DNA from: Anisus vortex
Lineage: Eukaryota > Mollusca > Gastropoda > Planorbidae
NCBI GenBank assembly: GCA_949126835.1
Contig: CASBPS010000116.1
Location: forward strand, 1,225,001-1,289,000
Direction of reading: 5' to 3'
Length of the DNA stretch: 64,000 nt
Below, in pieces: positions 31,021-42,640 of the stretch; position 1 is the first letter of the stretch, and each line of letters starts with the position of its first letter. The notes beneath the pieces are model-generated. The model was not told the origin of the DNA, did no database searches, and saw only the letters and a program-made list of their open reading frames with translations. A program made the position numbers and the translations under genes.

Positions 31021-31615
31021 AGTCTATGCAGTCTCTGTTATCTAATATGTACAATGAAGTATGTAGTCTCTGTTATCTAATATGTACAATGCAGTATGTA
31101 GTCTCTGTTATCTAATATGTACAATACAGTATGTAGTCTCTGTTATCTAATATGTACAATGAAGTATGTAGTCTCTGTTATCTAATATGTACAATGCAGT
31201 GTGTAGTCTCTGTTATCTAATATGTACAATACAGTATGTAGTCTCTGTTATCTAATATGTACAATGCAGTATGTAGTCCCTGTTATCTAATATGTACAAT
31301 GCAGTATGTAGTCTCTGTTATCTAATATGTACAATGCAGTATGTAGTCTCTGTTATCTAATATGTACAATGCAGTATGTAGTCCCTGTTATCTAATATGT
31401 ACAATGCAGCATGTAGTCTCTGTTATCTAATATGTACAATGCAGTATGTAGTCTCTGTTATCTAATATGCACAATACAGTATGTAGTCTCTGTTATCTAA
31501 TATGTACAATGCAGTATGTAGTCTCTGTTATCTAATATGTACAATGAAGTATGTAGTCTCTGTTATCTAATATGAACAATGCAGTATGTAGTCTATGTTA
31601 TCTAATATGTACAAT
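31021..31615. repeat. Minisatellite, 35-bp unit, about 17 copies
   Basis: The unit is GTCTCTGTTATCTAATATGT followed by ACAATGCAGTATGTA. The homologous DR segment is single at 21.90 kb (CTATGTAGTCTCTGTTGTTA) and 28.19 kb, and expanded with other unit lengths at 36.06 and 43.63 kb. Confidence 0.95.
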
Positions 31616-32044
31616 GCATTAAGTTTGTTGTAAGGAATTAAAATGACAAAAGAAATTATTTTCAACGCTGTGTAAATTTAAGCTTGTTTAAATATAATTT
31701 GACTTGATGCCAGAACATACAATTTTTTTTTAATGCAAATTTTCACTGTACGTCTGTTTTAACTTTCTCTATTATTCAAATTGTTCCTTCCAACTGCACA
31801 CCGTAAACTTTTTATTTAATATAAGGTTTGTTATTGGTAAAATAAAATTCTAGAAGTATTATAGAACGTCGAACCAAGGTCAAACCACGTCTTCAGGGTG
31901 ACTAAATAGTGACCATTAACTGTCCTTTAGAGTCCAAGGAAAGGGTGAGTACTTTTCTCAAACGTTCTGTTGAGATAAATATTTTGATAAAACACTTGGT
32001 GTAAGGCGCTCATTTTTTATTGTTTTTTTTTACTTAATGATTGC

Positions 32045-32480
32045 ATAACTATTTTATAAGATACGATAAGATAAGATTGCTTTATTGATCAAAATGAAGG
32101 GAAATTTGAATTTGATTACATAAATTCCGTCTTTCAGCATACCGGTAATTAAAACAATATTAAATAACCATTTGTACTCAAACACAATAGACATTTTCGC
32201 ACACTATTATACCATTTATCATACAATAAAAAAAAAAGTATCATTTAGAATTGAGCTATTGAGCCATTGTATTTCCTGGGTTACTGATGATTCTTTAGCA
32301 ATATTCTCACTGATAGTGGAACAAATGAGTTCTTCAATCGCTCTGTTCTTACCCTTATCGACAGAAGCCGACAATATATGATTTAACTACTGCGAAGCGG
32401 GTGTGCAAGATTTTGGAGGATTTTACCAATCATAGACATGCACCTTGAACTGAATAGATCTGCAAGATATGGTAATTTTG
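32045..32480 (-). mobile_element. Non-LTR retrotransposon 3' tail
   Basis: On the minus strand the sequence ends AATAAAGCAATCTTATCTTA, a tail of TTATC-type repeats preceded by AATAAA-like sequence. It shares GCTGAAAGACGGAATTTATG and TTTGAGTACAAATGGTT with the tail at 33.32-33.48 kb. Only 3' untranslated sequence is visible. Confidence 0.65.
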
Positions 32481-33315
32481 TCTGTGTAGTGTGTGAATAT
32501 GTCCCGTACATTTCAATGAATATAACTGTTTAGATCAGCTTTTGATTCCGTTGTCCAAATAAAGAAACGTATTTGTATGTCTGTTGTTGTAATAAATAAT
32601 ATATTTATCTTCACCTACGAATCTAATCTAAACTTAATTGATACAAGTACATGAAACAAGTTTTAATTTATACATAAGAGATACTTATCTACCGTTTCTC
32701 TATCCTGAATTACTTCATTTAAACGCAAACATTGGTTTCAGAGGAAATCAATTTCACGTGTTACTTTCAAAATTTAGTATGTATTATGTATTTAAAATTT
32801 TTAATTCATTATATGGTTGAACTTTAAATTTTCGCAATTAAAAATAAGAAGTTATAATTTGAAATACGTTTGTTTTTTGGCCAGTGAAATGACTTTTCAG
32901 AGAAATTTTAATATTACAACGATAACTATAACAATATGTTAAATGATTTAAATAAATGTTGACTTTAGATTTGGTCTCCCTTTCTCTTAGAGTCATTTGA
33001 AGCCGTTAAAGTTTGTGCTAAGCCAAAGAGCATGACTAATTTAAATAGTGATTTGAAGCTCAATTGCAGTCGTAAGTTTAAGGCTATTTTATACTAATTT
33101 CTCGCGCAATTTAGAGGATTTATAGTTAAGCCCACACATAGGCATAATTTAAAGCCTCTTGTGAAGGCTTATTTCTTAAATAATGTAAAGGTTTCATTAA
33201 ATCATCATTTCAGTATTATTTTAAAAGTTGTTTCGAAGCCCAATACAGTTTTCCCAGCTGTGCCTTCTTCTATAATATAGTTTACTATTACAGCCGTCAA
33301 TGTCGTATGACGTCA

Positions 33316-33620
33316 CTCTAAGATAAGATAAGATAAGATAAGATTGCTTTATTGATACAAATGAATGGAAAATTGACTTGATTACATAAATTCCGTCTTT
33401 CAGCATAGCTAAACAATATTAAAGAACCATTTGTACTCAAACACATTAGACATTCACGCACAAGCAGATATTTATGTTTGTGTCCACATACAAGTGGTCC
33501 GCCACTGTCGATGTTGTAAACACCTGTATGAAGGTCATCGTTGTCTATGAAACAAAAGTGTAACAATTTTATTAGATTTGACCATAGTAACTTTCTCAAG
33601 AGCATGCAGGGTTATGAGAA
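33316..33620 (-). mobile_element. Non-LTR retrotransposon 3' tail, second copy
   Basis: Begins at the plus-strand (GATAA)n run at 33321-33343 and shares 120 bp or more with the copy at 32.05 kb. The overlapping minus frames read through untranslated sequence and are not taken as genes. Confidence 0.65.
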
Positions 33621-34010
33621 AATATTGTTAAATCTAAATTAGGGCTGACCTTTTGGGTTAAATAAATACATTAACGTCCGGTTTATATTCGGCTTTTTCA
33701 AGTATAACTTTTACAAATATTATACAACGGCTACAATACTAGATATAAGGAATCCGTTATTTACATCAAAAGTGAGTATGCGATTGTTAATAGTAAACAT
33801 GTTAGTCTCGTTAAGTTTAATTAAAATATGTTAGTTTACAACTAGCCTACACTAAACTGAACTATATAGGTCAGGTTCAATACATACATGTACTTCCTTT
33901 TTTTCCGCTTAAATTAAATGTTAAAATATATTACATTCAGAATAAATGTATTCTTCACGTCTGATGTTCAAAATCAATCGTTTTCTTTCGACAACATCTT
34001 TGAATATGAT
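33621..34010. other. No gene recognised
   Basis: AT-rich spacer between a LINE tail and the next DR copy. No recognisable motif. Confidence 0.4.
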
Positions 34011-34038
34011 TTTATCCTCTACATCTTTTATTAATTGC

Positions 34039-34068
34039 AGAACATTCAGGAACGCAGCACTTTTACAT
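34039..34068 (-). pseudogene. THAP-like first exon remnant inside DR
   Basis: On the minus strand: ATG, stop (TAA in place of the Tyr codon), then K-C-C-V-P-E-C-S, followed by GCAATT instead of a GT donor. It aligns with the exon at 24023, and its C-C-V-P-x-C form is closer to the usual THAP start. Inactivated by the stop and donor loss. Confidence 0.45.
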
Positions 34069-36059
34069 GTAATATGTGAATTAGTAAATTACTCAATAGG
34101 ACCGGAAGTGTTGGGAAGTATCGAACTTTTAGGTTCACCGTGCATGTATAATCGTGAAGACTTGTCAATTGGATGGAAAGTAAGACAAGAAGATGTGCCA
34201 GTTGTTCTAACTTGGACATTTAAAACTGACTAATTCAATACGGATACGCAATAATTAGTTATAACCCACACCAAGTGGAGCCGGAGTAACAACACCTCGT
34301 AATTGACATAGAGAAAACAAACAGTTAAATAAAACAAACTAACACAATTTGAAGATGACAGATATACAAGTAATTACACTCAACATTAGAAACATTAGAA
34401 ACAAAGTACATAGTACACCTTGTAAGAAAACATAAGCCAGATTTCTTCTTCTTACAAGAAACCAACATAAATACACTAGACTCAGACACGGACGAGCAAT
34501 AATATTCTTTACGAAGGAGCGTCTGTAATATATAATATAATATAAAGACAGCGAGTCCGTTTTGAGTGCTAACAGCCTACTAAGGGATTTTAGGGCAAAC
34601 ACTTGTTCACTCCAAAGTTTATCTTATTAACTAAATTATTATTCAATACAATACAGTCAACGAGTCAACAGTTACAGGAAGACAAAATCAATTTGATAAA
34701 AACACAGCGAATTATGTAGACATTTTAATATACAGAAGCTCTATAGTACAAACGGAAAATTTGATTTTGAAAACTGTACCAGTTTCTGCAATTTGTTCTA
34801 TATAAGAAAACTGGTAAAGACATATAATTACTAACACGTTGACACACTTTACGATTTTCAACTGACGATTTCAAGATATTATCAAATGAAATTTCCTGTT
34901 TGGTTTTTGGATACGTTAACAAATATTGATGCATTACTAGCAAGTTTACATTTTACAACTGCTAGAAAAATGATTGCAAAATCAACCAACAACAAATAAC
35001 TAACATTTTAATTTCAAATAATGGGTCTATCGCAACAGCTGGATTCGAAAAATAAACTTTCTCTTAAACCATGAGCTTTGGCAAAGATTTTAAAAACATT
35101 GGGCTACATTTATGTAATTCTATTTAGTAAAACGATATCTGTTATTAAAAATTAAAACAAAGATCCTGCTAATAGAGAAGTGCAAGGAAGGGAAGTTATT
35201 CTATACAAATATCAAATCTAAATATAGAAAATGAGTAACCTGACATCAGGCACATACTTTACAGTAACAATTGTTAATATCTCATGTGTGAGTAATTTCT
35301 TATTTTAATTTTTTTTGTGTATAAAAAAACAACAACAGTAAACTTATTATTTGAGCTTGATTTTTAAGCCTCATCAAAACGTAAACACAACAATGTGTGG
35401 AGATTTCATATTACATTTAAATTGTTCTCTTAACGACGTATTCCAATTAGGTTGGAAAAGGAGTCTGTGAGCCAATATATGTTATTTCAGTGTAGTTAGT
35501 CAAAAAGTTTAGAAACCTTCACCTTCTAGGCCCTCTTTTATTTTCTTACAGTATTTTTTTTAATAACGTTATTGTGCATAGTTACATGTACATTAGCAAT
35601 GTTATATACAAAATAAAATTAATGTTATTAACATTCAACCTTTCTTATTTGCTTTTATTTGCATTCTTACAGCCCAAATGATAAAGGCGTTCAAAAATTG
35701 TCAAAGAAAATCATCAGTACGCACAATTAAAAGAAGTAAATGGGAACTAAAGAAAACAAACTTGTAGCTTAAAAGGTGTTTAATAAATTATTATTCAATT
35801 TAAAAGTCATAATTTCTCATTTGTCCATTTTATGTTTTTATTACATTTATGAGTAAAAATATAATTTTCTACGGTTTATTTTTAATTTCAATGTAAATTG
35901 TAAAATAAAACAAAAGTATATACCTACGACATAAAAAGGTCTATTATCTCCCTTGGTTATATTATGAAGTTATTCCAGATGTTTTAAATTTAGATTTAAG
36001 TAGTTGGAAATGTATAATGGCTTTATTTTAGTAATAAATTAGTATGTCAGTCATTAACT

Positions 36060-36412
36060 AAGTCTATGTACAATTAAATATTATGTTTGTCTGCGAAAGT
36101 CTATGTAATCCATGTTATCTAATATTTACAATTTAATATGTTCTGTCTGCAAAAGTCTATGTAGTTCATTTTATCTAAAATTGACAATTTAATATGTTTG
36201 TTTGACTGCAAAAGTCTATGTGGTCCATTTTATCTAATTTTTACAATTTAATAGGCTATGTTCTGTCTGCAAAAGTCTAAATAGTCCATATTATCTAATA
36301 TTTACAATTTAATATGTTCTGTCTGCAAAAGTCTATTTAGTCCATATTTTCTAATATTTACAATTTAATATGTTTGTTTGTCTGCAAAAGTCTATGTAGT
36401 CACTTTTATCTA
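36060..36412. repeat. Degenerate minisatellite, about 55-60-bp unit, about 6 copies
   Basis: The unit includes CTGCAAAAGTCTATGTAGTC and TATCTAATATTTACAATTTA. A two-copy version of the same arrangement is at 59.19-59.31 kb. It is homologous to the segment expanded at 31.02 and 43.63 kb. Confidence 0.85.
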
Positions 36413-36415
36413 ATA

Positions 36416-36670
36416 TAAGTAAAGTACCCTTCGGACCAAACTGATCATAGCGCAAGTGAAGCAGCATTCACCAGTTTCTGTGGCTATGGCGAACTCGGTG
36501 ATTGTTTTGCCAGTACAATGCCCAGTCATATTTGCTTTAATTCAACTAAGGTCAGGTACCCAACAGAGCTGGGGAACCATAGCCTCGCAAACAAATCCTA
36601 ACCTTTACCAGGAATGGAACCCATGACCTTGTTACGCCGGCGGAACGCACTGCCGCTCGTCCAACGTGCC
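36416..36670 (-). mobile_element. tRNA-derived SINE, full-length degenerate copy
   Basis: Starts AGTAAAGTACCCTTCGGACC and ends with AACGCACTGCCGCTCGTCCA, collinear with 24.34-25.29 kb without the MITE. The B-box region is degraded (CAGGAATGGAACCCATGACC). Inserted directly next to the TATCTAATATA minisatellite end. Confidence 0.75.
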
Positions 36671-36959
36671 TTATAACACTTAGTGTATGGCACTCATTTT
36701 TTATTGTTTTTTCTACACACTACTTGTATTTTATTCGGGTATCCGTTTTTAGCATATTGTTAATTGGATTTCGATTGAAACTTTATTCTTATGTGCGATA
36801 CTTACAATCAACATAACAATTCTATATGAATGCAATTTGTCTGTATCAATTAATGTGAGCCTTGCTTAAACGTCAAGATTTAGGCGACTTTCTTATGGGA
36901 TAAAAAAAAGTTTAATTGAATGAGGAAATCTGTTTACAAGTGCAAGGTGAGGCAATAGA

Positions 36960-37880
36960 CGTACGTTAAACGAATGCAACTTTTTTCAAACAAATTTAAT
37001 GATTTAAGTATAGCTGACGACCTTTCTAAGCAGCTTTCTATCATATTGTTTCTCGATTCGGCTAATTTTGATGTCCATAAATCGGATGTTTTAAATTCAA
37101 TAGGCCGAATTGCTGCTGAGAGTCAACACCCTTGCCCCTTATACAAGTCAATCTTATATACCGTAATTGTAAAGATCGCTGCTGAGAGTTAACACCCTTG
37201 CCCCTTATACAAATCAATATTATATACCGTAATTGTAAAATGGGCAAGGGTGTTAACTCTCAACAGCAATATGACCCATTTTCTGCATTTCAAAATATAC
37301 TTCTGCCAGACAACTCCACTTTGAGTGGTTTAATGTACTTCTTAAGTTCATCTTTATGTAATGTATATAAAGCTGAATGAGCTTAAACATTAGGGAAGTA
37401 CTTCAATGTCAAAGAGTTAATATCAAGGACAAATATGTCCAGTTTCAATCCTAATTCTTTCCAGTAAAAATGAGTAACCAAACAGTTCATGAAATGTTTG
37501 ATCCTGTCCTTGTAAACGCAAGTTCAACTCATTTAAATGAGTCTGTCAAAAACATCAGCTTCATCAGGCATTTTTATCTATCAATTCCGAAAAATAATGT
37601 TTCATCAAGCATCATCTTAACTGCTTGCAAACACGAAACGAATCTATTCAACACTTCACCTTGACTAAGCCAGTGAACACTGCTATGCATTAGAAGATCT
37701 TCATATTCACTTTCAATTTCTTGTAGTAAAGATTTGAATTGTCGGTGAATCAACGAAGAGTGTGGGAAATTATAAAGTTGACTATTTTAACAACAGTTTC
37801 CAATCAAGATAATCTTTGCACACAAACTTTAATGGTGTATAATGCAATGGAAGCTTAACATCAGCCTCCCAATGTGGTTT
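36960..37880 (-). pseudogene. hAT transposase remnant, GTF2IRD2-like
   Basis: Minus-strand conceptual translation with several frameshifts and stops. About 37780-37640 reads S-L-I-H-R-Q-F-K-S-L-L-Q-E-I-E-S-E-Y, then E-D-L-L-M-H-S-S-V-H-W-L-S-Q-G-E-V-L-N-R-F. In GTF2IRD2-like and related hAT proteins the N-H-R-Q-F and V-R-W-L-S-R-G-x-V-L-x-R-F motifs are diagnostic. Further on, L-T-L-K-Y-F-P-N-V and K-D-E-L-K-K-Y (about 37420-37330) match the next conserved block. About 37085-37000 reads D-L-W-T-S-K-L. A foldback repeat has invaded the middle (37.10-37.27 kb). Confidence 0.6.
37108..37272. repeat. Tandem plus inverted repeat (foldback)
   Basis: A segment GCTGCTGAGAGTCAACACCC...TTGCCCCTTATACAA...ATATACCGTAATTGTAAA occurs twice in tandem (about 76-bp period). 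It is followed by the inverse GGGCAAGGGTGTTAACTCTC+AACAGCAAT. The two arms could form a long hairpin. GCTGTTGAGAG belongs to the surrounding transposase remnant on the minus strand. Confidence 0.8.
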
Positions 37881-40560
37881 ACAAGAAATTTGACAAATCT
37901 TTTTTGTTTGCCAACCATCGCAGCAGCCATTTTGTCATTTTCGGCCATACTTATACCTTGATATATCGCCGCATAATATAACATTTAGAAAAAATTTTAA
38001 AGGTTTTCTATATATAGACATATAGATATGATGTAATTATAATAATTTGAAGGATATCCTATTGTTTAGATAAAACTTAAATATCAAATCGGAAATCCGA
38101 AATCGATCAAGGTTATTGTTTATTTATTTTATTTTGTTTTTGGGGCGGAAGGGGGGTAGGGGTTGTTTCGGTGGCACACTATTTTATTTTTTACTTTAAA
38201 ATGTAGGAGATACTTTATATTAACATTATTGGAATCGCGAAAAACAATTCAATTAATGGTTTGCAGATACTAATTTTTTGTAATCGATATTTTGTGGGCT
38301 AGCAATATACTGTAATACAAACAGAACCAACCAAATGTAGAGTAGTTGGCACATTCTTTTGATGTAAGCATCCTTTGTTGTAAGCATAGGAGACGCAAAG
38401 ACTAGTTTTTATCCCTGAAACTGAACGCTTTAGAATAGGCAAACGACAGAATGAAATAGCTGCAATTTGATTTATTTGAGAACAAAGTAATTCTTTTTAA
38501 TTAAATTCTATTCAGAGAAATTCAGAGTCAGAACAGAGAGAACATATGAAAAAAGAGACATGACCCACAGAAGCCATTAAGAAACACAACTCTCAAAATC
38601 AAGGAGTAATCGATCAGGTTCTGATGCAGGGACCAATTCTTTTACTGCTTCAAACATGCGATCATGTATGGCACGTGATTTACTTTGCAAGAGTCAGTAA
38701 AGGGCGGGAGGGGAGGTATTAAGTGTCGCGGGATCAAATGTCCGTACACCTTAAAAACATTGGTATCTTTTAGTGGAATCACAGGTCAGGTGATGATCCA
38801 CAATTCCAGCAACTCTATTTTATGTTTCTATTTTATCAACTAAACAACTTTTCTTAAACTTACGGCATAATTACTATACCACGTTTGTTAAACAATAAGA
38901 CAATATCAAACAACATTAAGAACAAACCCGTGGGAAACGCATCAGGGACAGACCCTGTAGTGTGTACGATAATTATTGCACTGCCGACAGACTCCGAGAC
39001 TTAGTGGGGAGGAAGCAATAAGCGCAACCAACCGTCTTAACCCCGCCTTGGTACATGGATGTCCAGGCCTATAGTCTGGAATTTGTTCTACCAGGCCACA
39101 TGCAGGTACACGATCGAACTACCTCGGTAATGATCCACGGGGAATTCCGCAGGTGGTGAGAGAAAACTAGTGCATTTAATTTCAAAGACCATACATTATG
39201 TTTTGCGGCACGCCCTATTTATGTATTATATATTTATTATACGATATATTTAAAATTTCATTAACGCAACATTATATTATCATAAAGGTAATACTATTGC
39301 GCGTATCATATTTGAAATGTGCATAGGTCGTAACAATATGTGTTAAATAGTGTATAGTTTAGATATATATATATAATATATATATATAAATATAAAAAAT
39401 ATTGCTTTCCTGTTAAAATTACCCCTTACAAATATTTATACAATGTTATATTCTTCCGGAAGATAAAAAAACTAATAGGACAGGAACATTATAAGACAAT
39501 AAAAACAAACTGTTGCAATTAGGTGACACTTTGAACTTAGTGATAGTAGGCGTGAACAAGAAAGGTCATAGGGCAGGACAACAAGAGCGATATAAACAGA
39601 GGAGCGTCGCAAGATTGTATTAACTTGGAATATCCATGTTTCTAACCTGGGCAGTTATAGCATATGTAGCAATTTTTTTATGTGTTTTATATTTGGCACC
39701 GACGGGAAATACAAGCCATTTTACTTCTTCTTCTTATGCGTCCTATTTTGCTTTTAATTAGCTGTGTCAGACTGGCAGACCTGTTTCTCTGACGGACCGT
39801 GTAAGAATGGTTTTGGGCCCCATTGCATTTCCTCCACCAGGCCTTGTTACGGGCCTCCCTGTAGAGTGGAAATCATTGCAGAGAGAATACAAGTCATTTA
39901 TGAAACTAGTTGGGATAAGCGGGCACTAAATGCTAGTAGAATGATAAGGACGTGATTTCGGTAAAGTTTAATTCTGTATGATTAATTTGGCCTTTAGTTG
40001 TTTTCAAGGGAGGACGAATTCCGTAGCAATGGCGAGTCTGTGGAAAATTATTTTGTCTTGCAAAATCATAAATAGTTCGATGATAATTGCATTAAATAGA
40101 TTATATTGAAACCTTTTATAATATAATAATAATAATTTTTGAGAGTCTCGATTCCTGACCATTTTTTATATTTATTTTTCGCTGTAGGAATTAGAAATAT
40201 ATAATATTATATTAACTTTGTAAGTTTTCTTTTCTAGTTGCCTTTTGTAAAATGTTTGAGTGGCTAGTAAACCCAATGCCCATCAACCTGTCGAGTTGAT
40301 ACTTGGTACAATTACTTAATGATGATGACAACATATATTAATTTCAGCATAATGTCAGATCTTTTAAAGAATATTTCGCTGTAAGACATTGAAAATAATT
40401 TACAGTTTTCAATATTTCATACTAAATAATATATCCAGTTCTTGTAAAAAAGAAATGCTTGTCGAATTTATGGTAATAATGTACATATTATATTAAAATG
40501 TAAAAGTTTTTTTCGGTGACTTACTTGTTCCATGGACACAGATGTGCATTCTATCAATGA
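37881..40560. other. No intact gene; scattered repeat fragments
   Basis: AT-rich sequence. 38.97-39.06 kb repeats the 19.55-kb short interspersed sequence (CGCAACCAACCGTCTTAACC...GCCTTGG). 39.36-39.41 kb is a TA-rich palindrome. The frame at 39764-39955 is Cys-rich (C-F-S-D-G-P-C-K-N-G-F-G-P-H-C) but lacks upstream signal or splice context that I can defend, so it is not called as a gene. Confidence 0.4.
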
Positions 40561-40574
40561 AAAATTCAAAGGGT

Positions 40575-41222
40575 TTGTGGAGAGCGCAGCATTGCTCGCA
40601 GCTCCAAACTCTCATCTTGGTGAAATACATATCATGCTCGTAGCTCCAAACTCTCATCTTGGTGAAATACATATCATTGCTCGTAACTCCAAACTCTCAT
40701 CTTGGTGAAATACATAGCATTGCTCGTAACTCCAAACTCTCATCTTGGTGAAATACATAGCATTGCTCGTAACTCCAAACTCTCATATTGATGAAATACA
40801 TAGCATTGCTCGTAACTCCAAACTCTCATCTTGGTGAAATACATAGCATTGCTCGTAACTCCAAACTCTCATATTGATGAAATACATAGCATTGCTCGTA
40901 ACTCCAAACTCTCATATTGATGAAATACATAGCATTGCTCGTAACTCCAAACTCTCATCTTGGTGAAATACATAGCATTGCTCGTAACTCCAAACTCTCA
41001 TATTGATGAAATACATAGCATTGCTCGTAACTCCAAACTCTCATCTTGGTGAAATACATAGCATTGCTCGTAACTCCAAACTCTCATATTGATGAAATAC
41101 ATAGCATTGCTCGTAACTCCAAACTCTCATATTGATGAAATACATAGCATTGCTCGTAACTCCAAACTCTCATATTGATGAAATACATAGCATTGCTCGT
41201 AGCTCCAAAGTCTCATCTTGGC
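40575..41222. repeat. Minisatellite, 43-bp unit, about 15 copies
   Basis: The unit is TTGCTCGTAACTCCAAACTC followed by TCATCTTGGTGAAATACATAG+CA. Two variants, CTTGGTG and ATTGATG, are interspersed in a partly alternating pattern, suggesting multi-unit duplication steps. Confidence 0.95.
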
Positions 41223-42640
41223 TTCAAGTAGAACCGGTGAAGCTGGATAGCAAAACGTGATATTACTCCTAACAGAAACGACGTATTCTTAGCCAGCAAA
41301 CTTTCTTCCTGGATGCGCTCTTTTTATTGACAGTGGAGAAAGGTGACAGGTAACTTAATCCCTGGACAATTAATCCTTTATAAGGCTTTGTGTATTGCAG
41401 GGCTGTCAATTTTAGCAAGTGGGTCATGATATGACTTAAGGACGCCCCCCTCCCCCCAGCTTGCTACGACCTCTTGAGACACATTTTGGAATAAGATTTA
41501 GGGGGAAATGGTCACGATTCCATGAACGAGATGTGGTGGGATAAAAGTATTGAGCTAGTAAGAATATTTTTTATATTGTTATTATCGTTATATATTATTA
41601 TATTATATCATTATAATATATACGATATATTATATTATCGTTGTGCCAAAATATTGTGATTTTGAAATATTATTACCGTAAGAGAAATGCCTTTGGATTA
41701 GTAGTAACGGTAGATATAGACTAGTTCAGGGGTCGACCACCTTTTGATAATAGAGTGCCAAAGTAAAATTTCTAATTCATTCAGCAAGCCAACTGCATAA
41801 AAGTCATCCTGCTCTAGTACTAAATTTTTGGAAAAGAGACTTGAATAGCCTTTTTGTGTGGTCTTTTGCGAGCCATTGAAAATCGCTCTGCGTACCATGT
41901 GTGGTTTCTCCCTGATCTAGTTTATAAGGGATATGAATTATGGTTTAAGAAGAAGGCGTAAAACGGAAACATGAACTAGAGATGTACCATCAACCACTCG
42001 TTAGTGACAGCCAGAAGTAAAATAGTCAAACATTTATCTACTGACATTTATGAAAAAGAGTGAAGGCGATGACAAAGTATGCAGTGGGGGGGAAATAATG
42101 GAGAAAATGACTGAGGCGACAACAACGTCGGGGACTTGTCAAGCTGGAGTTAGCATCGACTTAACATCATTTGTTCTACTGGCTCTACCAAGTAGAAGTA
42201 GAAGTATTTAAGAACAAATTGATATGTTATGAATAAACAACATTCAATTTCATATAAGTTGTTCACAAGAACTTAAACTATTGTTATAGATGTTGAGATG
42301 ACGTTGAAATTTGTATTTCCATTTCTGATTTTAAAACTAATGTAAACATTTATTACATTGTATTTTAAAAATATGATTTAAATATTTTTAATTTACTCAA
42401 ATATTTATTATTAATTGTCACATTTATAAAAGGAATGAGGGAATTACTTTATTCTTTTGTTTGATATAATTGTCATGTTTATATAAAAATAATTATTAGA
42501 ATTAAATTACTGGATGTTTTCATAATTTTATACTTTAAATGTAATTCTTAGGATTAATTGTCTGGGAATTATGTGACTAGGGATTAAGAGACAGTGATAA
42601 GAGTTTATTTCACTACCTAATTAGCTAATAAAATAAAAGT
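41223..42640. other. No gene recognised; AT palindrome and hAT-like MITE inside
   Basis: Contains an AT-rich palindromic stretch at 41570-41645 (TTATCGTTATATATT...ATATTATATTATCGTTG) and the MITE listed separately. Nothing else stands out. Confidence 0.4.
41724..41922. mobile_element. hAT-like MITE
   Basis: Left CAGGGGTCGACCACCTTTTG, right TACCATGTGTGGTTTCTCCCTG. CAGGGGTCGGCAACCT is the family-type terminus. Internal AAAATTTCTAATTCATTCAG corresponds (inverted) to the CTGAAGGAATTAGAAATCCC block of 19.40 kb, so it belongs to the same MITE family as 5.69 and 19.28 kb, in opposite orientation. Confidence 0.6.

Larger units (their letters stand above)
30619..33300 (-). repeat. DR dispersed repeat, minus orientation
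   Basis: Collinear with 21.5-22.5 kb and 27.8-29.3 kb: AGAAGTAAGTGCGTAC, TACGACATAAACAGCC, a minisatellite, TGTACGTCTGTTTTAACTTT, GTCGAACCAAGGTCAAACCA, TTCTCAAACGTTCTGTTGAG, and a single TTAATTGATACAAGTACATG. A LINE 3' tail is inserted at 32.05-32.48 kb. Confidence 0.8.
34011..36720 (-). repeat. DR dispersed repeat, minus orientation
   Basis: Blocks are AGGACCGGAAGTGTTGG...TTTTAGGTTCACCGTGCAT (complement of 4.70-4.77 kb), ACATGTTGACACACTTTACG-like single copy at 34.83 kb, AAAACGTAAACACAACAATG (35.38 kb), CTACGACATAAAAAGG...TTATCTCCC (35.93 kb), then a degenerate array and a SINE. A short LINE tail (CTAGACTCAGACACGGACGA, 34.48 kb) is also present. Confidence 0.75.

Noticed and set aside
31021..31615. 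Regular direct repeats resembling a CRISPR array
   Set aside because: No unique spacers: the repeats are head-to-tail minisatellite units in a eukaryotic genome.
33946..34233. 95-residue plus-strand frame (S-I-G-P-E-V-L)
   Set aside because: It is the antisense of the DR block also seen at 4.65-4.85 kb. Similarity between the two frames follows from the DNA repeat.
39764..39955. Cys-rich 63-residue frame, possible small secreted peptide
   Set aside because: The first 60 bases do not encode a signal peptide, the frame runs out of its Cys pattern after 35 residues, and no splice or promoter context supports it.
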